Source: Bacteroidota bacterium
GTDB lineage: Bacteria; Bacteroidota; Bacteroidia; Bacteroidales; Rikenellaceae
DNA: 13,507 nt
Reading direction: 5' to 3'
Assembly (NCBI GenBank): GCA_023413645.1
Contig: JAEZPN010000106.1
Location: 1-13,507, forward strand
Shown in pieces: positions 1-5,891 of the stretch. The position numbers and the translations under genes were made by a program. Positions within the stretch are counted from its first letter, which is position 1, and each line of letters starts with the position of its first letter. The notes under the pieces were generated by a model. It did not search any database. It saw only the letters and a list, made by a program, of their open reading frames with translations, and was not told the origin of the DNA.

Positions 1-22
1 TAAACATTAAACTCTTCTTCAT
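1..22 (-). CDS. Start of a downstream efflux-operon gene (partial, probable membrane fusion protein)
   Basis: An ATG on the minus strand at 22-20 opens a frame that stays open to the window edge and reads MKKSLMF, which looks like the positively charged beginning of a signal peptide. It lies 47 bp downstream of the TolC-like gene on the same strand, and I see no terminator between them. In Bacteroidota, TetR-TolC gene pairs are commonly followed by a periplasmic adaptor (membrane fusion protein) and an RND or ABC pump, so that is the inferred identity. Only seven codons are visible, so the product is inferred from context alone. Confidence 0.45.
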
Positions 23-69
23 ATCTCTTTTATCTTTTATATTTGTTATTCAGTATGTTATCGTGGTTA

Positions 70-1413
70 CTACTCAATGACATCCTTACCCAATGCCTTC
101 TCGTAGTCGTTATATGCAGCGAGATAGTCATAAATTGACTGTGAATAGCTCAACTGAGCCTGTGTGAGTGAGAGCTGTGCGCTGTTAAGCTCGAGGATGG
201 TACCTGCACCTGCCTCATAGCGTGTGAGCGAGATCTCGTATGCCTTCTCTGCCTGGAGCACTGTCTCAGCGTTTGCAAGCATCATAGAGCGTGCTGTGAG
301 GAGTGTGTTTACAGACTGCTGCACCTGAAGGCGAATACCCTGCTCAGCGTAATCGCGCTGTATGCGGAGCTGCTCAGCCTGATTGCGCACCTCACGCAAC
401 TGGTTTGTCTTCTTGAAACCGGCAAATAGCGGAATGTTAATCTGTGCACCGAGCGAGATAGGATACTGCCACCAGAACTTAGACTGCTCTGCTGTAGAGG
501 TGCTACCACCTGTCATGCCACCAAGCAAGCCACCAAGGTCTGAGCGCTCCTGACCGATGTATGAGATCTGGCCAAATGCCGCGATTGTGGGCATGCGTGT
601 AGTCTGGATAAGTTTCTCCTGGTGATCCAACAACTCGAGCTGGAGGTCAAGGGTCTTGATTGTGGTGTTGTTCTCCAAGTCGAACTCATAGTCTGAACCC
701 ATTAGCGCCATCTCCTTGAAATCGTCGAGCGAGCCTACTACATCAATCTCCACCTCCTCGGGGATTGAGAGGTACATCTTGAGCTGCAACTTTGCGATGT
801 CGATACCGTTCTTAATCTGCAAAATCTGTGGATCGAGGTTCGAGCGCTGCACACGTGCTGTGAGGTAGTCATACTCCGCAGCAAGACCATTCTTATAGAG
901 CTCCTCGGTGTTCTTTACTACGCGGTCAGTTGTTGTTGCTGCCTCCTCAAGCACTGTGAGCGACTGCTCCGCAAGCAAGATGTTGTAATACGACGCACGT
1001 ACCGCAGCAATCATATCTATACGTGTTGCGCGTGCACTCTCAACCGCAACCTCCATCTGTGTACGTGTCATCTTGAGCTGGCGATATACCGAAGGCACGA
1101 AGAGTGGCAACGACACAGTACCTGCTACGTTAAATGTGTTCTTACCACCAAACGAGAGACCCTCGGCCATCTCCTGACGACGCAACGCCAAAGAGTACTG
1201 TGCCGAAGCATCTACCTGGGGGTAGAGTGTTGCGAGCGCCTGCTTGCGAACATAGTCGTAGCGCTCAATCTCGAGGTTTGCCACCTGCACGGTGGGGTTG
1301 TCGCTGAGAGCTATACCGATGGCCTCATCGAGCGTAAGCTCCAACTTTTGCTGCGCTGAGGCTACTACTGAAATGCCCAAGCACAGACAGATTGTCATTA
1401 AAAACTTCTTCAT
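70..1413 (-). CDS. TolC-family outer membrane efflux protein
   Basis: The 447-residue product is of normal length for the outer membrane efflux protein (OEP) family, whose trimers form the outer membrane channel and periplasmic tunnel of RND/ABC efflux or type I secretion systems. It starts with a clear Sec signal peptide (residues 1-20, MKKFLMTICLCLGISVVASA, cleavage just before QQ). Family hallmarks are the early LTLDEAIGIALSDNP segment, long amphipathic helices rich in Q, A and L, and the closing NSAQLSLTQAQLSYSQSIYDYLAAYNDYEKALG-type helix near the C terminus. The two-fold OEP repeat is visible as similar helical stretches around residues 25-220 and 250-440. It begins 33 bp after the tetR stop codon on the same strand, so the two are probably cotranscribed and TetR-controlled. 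The exported substrate cannot be read from the sequence. Confidence 0.93.
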   Translation of the reverse strand: MKKFLMTICLCLGISVVASAQQKLELTLDEAIGIALSDNPTVQVANLEIERYDYVRKQALATLYPQVDASAQYSLALRRQEMAEGLSFGGKNTFNVAGTVSLPLFVPSVYRQLKMTRTQMEVAVESARATRIDMIAAVRASYYNILLAEQSLTVLEEAATTTDRVVKNTEELYKNGLAAEYDYLTARVQRSNLDPQILQIKNGIDIAKLQLKMYLSIPEEVEIDVVGSLDDFKEMALMGSDYEFDLENNTTIKTLDLQLELLDHQEKLIQTTRMPTIAAFGQISYIGQERSDLGGLLGGMTGGSTSTAEQSKFWWQYPISLGAQINIPLFAGFKKTNQLREVRNQAEQLRIQRDYAEQGIRLQVQQSVNTLLTARSMMLANAETVLQAEKAYEISLTRYEAGAGTILELNSAQLSLTQAQLSYSQSIYDYLAAYNDYEKALGKDVIE

Positions 1414-1446
1414 TGTTATATGATTTTATTTTGTTTATTTTCTGCT

Positions 1447-2064
1447 TTAGTTGTTGTTAAAGTACTTCGACGTGCACTCGTCAATTATGCGCTGTCCCTC
1501 TATGGTACACAATCCACGAATGAAGACCAAGAGCGAGTAGGACATCATCGAGACCAATTCGTTTGATGGACGCTCCTCGTCGAGCGTATTTACAAGCATG
1601 CCGTGTACAGAGTGGTGGAGCACATCAACGGCATATCGCACCTGTACGTTACGCTCGAAGTAGCCACTCTCGATGCAACCCTCCACCCAACGATTTAGGT
1701 CATCCTTCGACTTGGACTGCACATCCTCCTCCAAACGCTTGTAGACCGTATGATAGAAGCGCTTGATGTTTCGACGTATGCGACCAGCAATGGATGCCGA
1801 GTCGATCATGTCGCGCAAGTTTACCACCATCACCTCGAGCGTGTTGTCGATCTCTGCTATCTGGCTGATGCGACGCTCGCGCTCGGTCTCGAAATAGTGG
1901 CGCAGGCTTTGATATATAAGTTCCTCCTTATCCTCAAAGAGTTCGTAAAGTGTTCGTTTTGAGACACTCAACTCCTGCGCAATATCATCCATGCGCACAG
2001 CCTTTATGCCCTGCTCAACGAACATCTTCGATGCGTGGTGAATAATATTTTCCTTTTGAGTCAT
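1447..2064 (-). CDS. TetR/AcrR-family transcriptional regulator
   Basis: This 205-residue protein has the TetR N-terminal DNA-binding region. Helix 1 is around residues 4-17, followed by the helix-turn-helix (about 26-43: MDDIAQELSVSKRTLYELF) and the characteristic DKEELI that leads into helix 4. The remaining roughly 150 residues are a divergent all-helical ligand-binding and dimerisation domain, so the inducer cannot be named. Length is typical of the family. It is the first gene of an efflux operon, directly upstream of the TolC-like gene, which suggests a repressor that responds to an efflux substrate. A Bacteroidetes promoter and a perfect 15-bp inverted repeat lie just upstream, consistent with autoregulation. 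The ATG at 2064 begins the conserved region almost at once, and a leader of about 30 nt separates it from the predicted transcription start. Confidence 0.93.
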   Translation of the reverse strand: MTQKENIIHHASKMFVEQGIKAVRMDDIAQELSVSKRTLYELFEDKEELIYQSLRHYFETERERRISQIAEIDNTLEVMVVNLRDMIDSASIAGRIRRNIKRFYHTVYKRLEEDVQSKSKDDLNRWVEGCIESGYFERNVQVRYAVDVLHHSVHGMLVNTLDEERPSNELVSMMSYSLLVFIRGLCTIEGQRIIDECTSKYFNNN

Positions 2065-2100
2065 CTTTACAGTCTATTCTATTAGCACATTTTCACGGTG

Positions 2101-2131
2101 CAAATATAAAAAAGAAAACTTGAAAAACAAA
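2101..2131 (-). promoter_or_regulatory. tetR-tolC operon promoter (-33/-7 Bacteroidetes type)
   Basis: On the minus strand there is a TATATTTG -7 element (2108-2101), an exact match to TAnnTTTG, and a TTTG -33 element (2131-2128), with a 19-bp spacer. That is the spacing expected for the primary sigma factor of Bacteroidota. The implied transcription start near 2094 leaves a leader of about 30 nt before the tetR ATG. Confidence 0.75.
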
Positions 2132-2151
2132 AAAAGTTTTCAAGTTTTCTT
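2112..2151. promoter_or_regulatory. Perfect 15-bp inverted repeat, candidate TetR operator
   Basis: The arms AAGAAAACTTGAAAA (2112-2126) and TTTTCAAGTTTTCTT (2137-2151) are perfect inverted complements around a 10-bp centre. The left arm lies in the -33/-7 spacer and the -33 TTTG lies in the centre, so a dimer bound here would block RNA polymerase. Each arm also contains the smaller near-palindromic core AAAACTTGAAAA, so two dimers could bind. TetR regulators commonly bind such palindromes in their own promoters. A terminator is unlikely because the repeat sits upstream of the promoter's -7 element, and the only gene upstream on that strand ends 80 bp away. Confidence 0.65.
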
Positions 2152-2160
2152 ATCAACAAC

Positions 2161-2208
2161 TATACCTTTGGTATAATTTTATCTCTTTAAGGGTCATAAT
2201 ACCCCTTA
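2161..2208. other. Short inverted repeats between the L,D-transpeptidase gene and the tetR operator
   Basis: Two small hairpins are visible: TATACC-ttt-GGTATA (2161-2175) and TAAGGG...CCCTTA (2188-2193 with 2203-2208). They lie downstream of the L,D-transpeptidase stop codon on the minus strand and could help end that operon. Neither has a good uridine tract on that strand, so I do not call a terminator. Confidence 0.3.
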
Positions 2209-2231
2209 TGAGTGACTATGCGCCACTAAAG

Positions 2232-2774
2232 TTACTCTTCTACCCCATCGGCACGACGGTCGAGCGCCGAGCTTTCAATGCGCACGGGCATACCAACGCG
2301 CACCATCTTGTAGAGGCTATCAAGGTCACTATTCTCGAGACGTATGCAACCCTCTGTTGCACGCGTGCCGATAGACTCTGGAGCATGCGTTCCGTGGATG
2401 CCGATACCCCTATGTGGTGGGGTCTTTAGGCGCATAAACCAGTTGCCATAACAGTTTGGTATATAGCCCTTTCCATCCTTGAAGTCGTGCCCCCATGTTT
2501 TTGCCGACACTATCTCCTCGATGTAGAACTCGCCCTCGGGAGTCTTCATATCGCCCTCGCGCTGCTTATTGCCATAGTTCTTGCCCACGGCAACGCCGAA
2601 CGAGCATATGAGTCTATCCTCGCTATCGAAGAGGTCGAGCGTGAAATCCTCCTTCGATATCACGATATACTCCGCCTTTGCAGGGTCGCCATCCACGGGC
2701 TTACTTGCCGAAAATAGACACGCCACAACAATCAGTGCAACACCCAACGCTACTCTATTAAACACCTCTCTCAT
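2232..2774 (-). CDS. L,D-transpeptidase (YkuD domain), probable lipoprotein
   Basis: The product is 180 residues. The YkuD catalytic signature is clear: H127-G-T in GIGIHGTH, then A-T-E-G-C143-I-R-L with Cys143 as the expected nucleophile. This family cross-links peptidoglycan stem peptides (3-3 links) or attaches proteins or modifies stem ends in the periplasm. The N terminus has a hydrophobic stretch (residues 8-22) with V-V-A-C19 fitting a lipobox, so it is probably a lipid-anchored periplasmic protein; a simple membrane anchor is the alternative. The YkuD domain fills residues 35-166. The gene starts 6 bp after the stop of the SH3-like membrane protein gene, so the two are almost certainly cotranscribed. 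The conserved position before GC is Glu rather than the His of the classical SHGC motif. Confidence 0.92.
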   Translation of the reverse strand: MREVFNRVALGVALIVVACLFSASKPVDGDPAKAEYIVISKEDFTLDLFDSEDRLICSFGVAVGKNYGNKQREGDMKTPEGEFYIEEIVSAKTWGHDFKDGKGYIPNCYGNWFMRLKTPPHRGIGIHGTHAPESIGTRATEGCIRLENSDLDSLYKMVRVGMPVRIESSALDRRADGVEE

Positions 2775-2780
2775 AACTCA

Positions 2781-3707
2781 TTACTTCTTATCATTGAGTT
2801 TTGCCGTGCTATATCGAACGCCATAGTCGCCAGTGCTATAGAAGCGTACATCTTCGACGCTCTCGCCAGGGATGATGCCGAGGATACGATACTCGTTATC
2901 GGCAGCGAAGAACTCCACAATCGCCAAGAGTTTAACGTCGCTATCCTCCCTCTCGAGGCCAAAGACCACAACGCTCTCCTTATCCCTCTCTACCACCACA
3001 ACCTTCTCCACGTCGATAGTGATATTGGGACCATTGGGCGTTGCGCCAACCGCATATATCACATCTGCCGCAGCCAAGCGCCACTTACTCACCTTGAAGC
3101 GCTCCTCTGCCGCCTCATTGGGTAGCACATAGCGATTCATGATGTCAAAGACACGCTGCGATGTGAGATACTCCCTACTCACATAGCCCACCAACGAGCC
3201 ATCAACGGGGTGACGCGTATCGCCCGAGAGGTATTCCACTTTGGCGATATTATCTACACACTCCTCCAGTACGCGCACCTTAACGCCATAGCATAAACCA
3301 TTTATTATAAAGCTCTTGCTATTTGCAGGATGCTCCGAACGTATAACCAATTCGGGCGTAGCGAAGACATAGGCCTCTGTCTCGCCACTTGCCAGCAAGG
3401 GGCTACGCCAGTTGTGCACATTTACGCACAACTCGCTGGTGCGGAACGTATAGCGGTCGCGCCCCAACATGCCTACATTGTTGTAGTCGAAGTAGTCATT
3501 GAGGTCGTTCCATGGACCGTAGTCGAAGTGTGGTTCCTCCTCGACATATTCGTCCTCTTCAACTTCCACAACCTCAGGTTTCGGCGTTTGCTCCTCATCA
3601 AGACACATGGAGATACCAATGCCCACGACACCTCCCGCTGCAGTGAGCACTGCAGCGAGAAGGATCGCCAAGACTGTGCTATTCTTATTTTTATTCTGCT
3701 GCTTCAT
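2781..3707 (-). CDS. Membrane-anchored protein with an SH3-like region, function unknown
   Basis: I do not recognise a named family for this 308-residue protein. It has a short basic N terminus, one transmembrane helix (about 12-32), then a strongly acidic linker (about 37-62, many E and D), so the rest is probably periplasmic. Residues 112-182 resemble a bacterial SH3 fold: a strand with VIRSE, a G-V-K-V-R-V-L strand, a short turn segment, and G-Y-V-S-R-E-Y-L at the end. This pattern is typical of SH3b domains that bind peptidoglycan or peptides. Residues 205-300 form a second beta-rich region without a recognised match. It sits between the branching-enzyme gene (22 bp gap) and the L,D-transpeptidase gene (6 bp gap), which suggests a cell-wall partner role. 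The SH3 assignment is by pattern only. Confidence 0.72.
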   Translation of the reverse strand: MKQQNKNKNSTVLAILLAAVLTAAGGVVGIGISMCLDEEQTPKPEVVEVEEDEYVEEEPHFDYGPWNDLNDYFDYNNVGMLGRDRYTFRTSELCVNVHNWRSPLLASGETEAYVFATPELVIRSEHPANSKSFIINGLCYGVKVRVLEECVDNIAKVEYLSGDTRHPVDGSLVGYVSREYLTSQRVFDIMNRYVLPNEAAEERFKVSKWRLAAADVIYAVGATPNGPNITIDVEKVVVVERDKESVVVFGLEREDSDVKLLAIVEFFAADNEYRILGIIPGESVEDVRFYSTGDYGVRYSTAKLNDKK

Positions 3708-3729
3708 CGTCAGCTATAGGTTAACTCCC

Positions 3730-5763
3730 CTACTCCTCCCACTTAAGCACTATGCCTGTGCGCGAGGTATTATATATATTAATGGTATGGTACACGGTGC
3801 CATCCTCCGCCTCGTGTGTCGTTGTGAAGTGCTCACTTGCTACATCAGCACGGTCGTGACCACCAAAGCGCTTCTCGTCTGATGAGAAGAGCACTGTGTA
3901 CTTACCTGGCCATGGCACGTTGAGCGTATAGTCGGGGATAGATGCTGTTGGGTGCCAGTTGAGCACAAAGAGTAGTCCCTTGTGCGAGTATACCATTGTC
4001 TTGTTCTGCTCATCCATCTGGTGGTTGTATGGGTAGCCATCGCCAAGGACTCCATATTTTTTGACCACATCAATCATCGCCTTGTCAAACTCCGCAAGGA
4101 ACGAGTAGCGCAAGAAACCATTTTCTGCCAGCGACCACTGACGGCGTGCGTGCTTATACGACCAGTTGTTACCCTCGCGTGGGAAGTCAATCCACTCGGG
4201 GTGGCCAAACTCGTTACCCATGAAGTTGAGATATGCCTCACCTCCCGTGGTGATTGTAAAGAGGCGGATAAGCTTATGTAAGGCCATACCTCGATCTATG
4301 ATGAGGTTCTCCGATGCGCGATCCATAGAGAAGTACATCTCCTTGTCCATCAAGCGGAAAGCGAGGGTCTTATCGCCCACCAGTGCCTGGTCGTGCGACT
4401 CGGCATATGCCACGGTGCGCACCGAGGGCAAGCGGTTTGTCATCTCCGACCACATCTGCCAGATGTTCCAGTCGTCGTCGCTCTGCTCCTTGAGTATCTT
4501 AATCCAGTAGTCGGGCAGTGCCATGCCGAGGCGATAGTCGAAGCCCATGCCACCATCCTCGGGTTTCACGCATGAACCTGGCATACCACTTACATCCTCT
4601 GCAATGGTGATAGCGTCGGGACGGATGTCGTGGATAAGTTTGTTTGCAAGGGTCAAATAGACGATAGCGTCGCGGTTTACACCCTCATCGAAGAAGCGCT
4701 CGCGGCAGTCGAACTCCACATATCCGTGGTGGTGATAGAGCATCGACGTTACACCGTCGAAACGGTAGCCATCAAAGTGGAAGTCCTCGATCCAATATTT
4801 TACGTTAGAGAGGAGGAAGTGCTCCACCTCTCGTTTGCCGTAGTCGAAAATCATAGAGTCCCAATACTGCTGATAGCCCGCATCGCCCTCCTTAGAGTAG
4901 TGGTGCTTCGAGCCGTCGAGCTCGTTGATGCCCTCGTCGAAGTTTTTGACATAGTGTGCGTGTACCAAGTCCATGATTACGGCGATGCCCAACTCGTGAG
5001 CACGGTCTACCAACGAGCGTAGCTCATCGGGCGTGCCGAAGCGAGAAGAGGGGGCAAAGAAGCTCGATACGTGGTAGCCGAATGAGCCGTAGTATGGGTG
5101 CTCGGCAATCGCCATAAGCTGCACAGCGTTATATCCCGCCTCCTTGATGCGTGGAAGGATATCGTCGCGGAACTCGGCGTATGTACCCACGCCCTCCTTC
5201 TCTGTTGCCATGCCGACGTGCGCCTCGTAGATGAGCAACTCGCCAACCTTGGGTGCGCGGAAGTCGTCATGCTTCCAGTCGTAGGGTTTCTCAACCACAA
5301 ACTGCGCGGTATAGTTCTTGGTAGTCTCGTCCTGCACTACGCGCTTTGCGTATGCTGGAATGCGGTCGCGCCAGCCGTTATTGCCGTGAATATGGAGTTT
5401 GTATAGTGAGCCATCTGTGAGGCGTGCGCCATACATCGCATCGGGTAGGAAGATGCTCCACACACCCTCGCGATTGCGCTGCAAGCGTAGCTCTGTGCGC
5501 TGCCAATTGTTGAAATCGCCGAAGATGTAGACATCTTTTGCCTCGGGCAGCCACTCTCTAAACCACCAACCTTGCATTGCGTCATCATGTTGCCAACCGA
5601 AGTAGCGATGACCGTTAGCATAGTCGACAATCGTGCCTGCAGACTTTTCTATATCTGCTAAACGACTGATATACATATCATAACGACGCTTAATCTCCTC
5701 CTCTACGGGCAACAACCACTCGTCCGCAGCAACTATTGGAAGTATAGATTTTTGATTTTTCAT
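3730..5763 (-). CDS. glgB: 1,4-alpha-glucan (glycogen) branching enzyme, GH13, eukaryote-like
   Basis: This cytoplasmic enzyme cuts alpha-1,4 glucan chains and rejoins them through alpha-1,6 links. Numbered from the ATG at 5763 (677 residues), it has a CBM48 domain at about 52-157, including F-G-D-F-N-N-W. A GH13 barrel follows, with the nucleophile Asp336 in YRFDGVTSML, the acid/base Glu389 in ITIAEDVSG and the third catalytic Asp458 in AYAESHDQALVGDKT. A C-terminal beta domain ends the protein. DGVTSMLYHHHG and NFMGNEFGHPEW are nearly identical to animal and fungal branching enzymes, which marks the GH13_8-like type rather than the E. coli type. The open frame extends to an ATG at 5877, but that extension crosses the predicted promoter and has no family-like sequence, so I chose 5763. 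It is the first gene of an apparent three-gene unit with two envelope genes. Confidence 0.93.
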   Translation of the reverse strand: MKNQKSILPIVAADEWLLPVEEEIKRRYDMYISRLADIEKSAGTIVDYANGHRYFGWQHDDAMQGWWFREWLPEAKDVYIFGDFNNWQRTELRLQRNREGVWSIFLPDAMYGARLTDGSLYKLHIHGNNGWRDRIPAYAKRVVQDETTKNYTAQFVVEKPYDWKHDDFRAPKVGELLIYEAHVGMATEKEGVGTYAEFRDDILPRIKEAGYNAVQLMAIAEHPYYGSFGYHVSSFFAPSSRFGTPDELRSLVDRAHELGIAVIMDLVHAHYVKNFDEGINELDGSKHHYSKEGDAGYQQYWDSMIFDYGKREVEHFLLSNVKYWIEDFHFDGYRFDGVTSMLYHHHGYVEFDCRERFFDEGVNRDAIVYLTLANKLIHDIRPDAITIAEDVSGMPGSCVKPEDGGMGFDYRLGMALPDYWIKILKEQSDDDWNIWQMWSEMTNRLPSVRTVAYAESHDQALVGDKTLAFRLMDKEMYFSMDRASENLIIDRGMALHKLIRLFTITTGGEAYLNFMGNEFGHPEWIDFPREGNNWSYKHARRQWSLAENGFLRYSFLAEFDKAMIDVVKKYGVLGDGYPYNHQMDEQNKTMVYSHKGLLFVLNWHPTASIPDYTLNVPWPGKYTVLFSSDEKRFGGHDRADVASEHFTTTHEAEDGTVYHTINIYNTSRTGIVLKWEE

Positions 5764-5784
5764 ACTTTTTGGGGTTATTTTTAG

Positions 5785-5792
5785 CAAAGATA
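5785..5792 (-). promoter_or_regulatory. -7 promoter element for glgB and downstream genes
   Basis: The minus strand reads TATCTTTG, an exact TAnnTTTG match. The predicted start lies 15-20 nt upstream of the glgB ATG. No convincing -33 TTTG is present at 19 bp; a TTG lies at 24 bp. The element faces away from a second identical -7 element on the plus strand. Confidence 0.6.
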
Positions 5793-5806
5793 TAAAAAAA
5801 TCTTCG

Positions 5807-5814
5807 TATCTTTG
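5807..5814 (+). promoter_or_regulatory. -7 promoter element for the first peptide transporter gene
   Basis: The plus strand reads TATCTTTG, an exact TAnnTTTG match, predicting a 5' leader of about 70 nt before the transporter ATG at 5892. A -33 box is not evident. Together with the minus-strand copy it forms the perfect palindrome 5783-5792 / 5807-5816. Confidence 0.6.
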
Positions 5815-5824
5815 CTCAATATGA

Positions 5825-5844
5825 AGTGTTATTTGACTAACACT
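5825..5844 (+). promoter_or_regulatory. Hairpin in the 5' leader of the first peptide transporter gene
   Basis: AGTGTTA (5825-5831) and TAACACT (5838-5844) form a perfect 7-bp stem with a 6-nt loop, just downstream of the predicted transcription start. There is no U tract, so it is not a terminator. It could be an operator or an mRNA-stabilising 5' hairpin. Confidence 0.4.
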
Positions 5845-5891
5845 CTTATACTGATACTGAAACATTTTATTAACCACTAAAATTTATTTTT

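Noticed and set aside
38..45. TATATTTG on the plus strand, a perfect -7 element
   Set aside because: It faces into the 3' end of the TolC gene on the opposite strand, with no plus-strand gene ahead; AT-rich spacers give such matches by chance.
2163..2170. TACCTTTG on the plus strand, a -7 match next to the tetR operator
   Set aside because: It would drive transcription antisense to the L,D-transpeptidase gene, has no -33 element at the right distance and no plus-strand gene follows.
2188..2208. Terminator for the L,D-transpeptidase gene
   Set aside because: The stem is only 6 bp and is not followed by a real U tract on the minus strand.
3330..3719. Plus-strand open frame of 129 codons
   Set aside because: It is antisense to the SH3-like membrane protein gene, with no promoter and no family-like sequence.
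4630..5022. Plus-strand open frame of 130 codons
   Set aside because: It is a mirror frame inside the strongly conserved branching-enzyme catalytic domain.
5764..5877. A 38-residue N-terminal extension of the branching enzyme from the ATG at 5877
   Set aside because: It crosses the predicted -7 elements and lacks family-like sequence; the ATG at 5763 gives the usual length.
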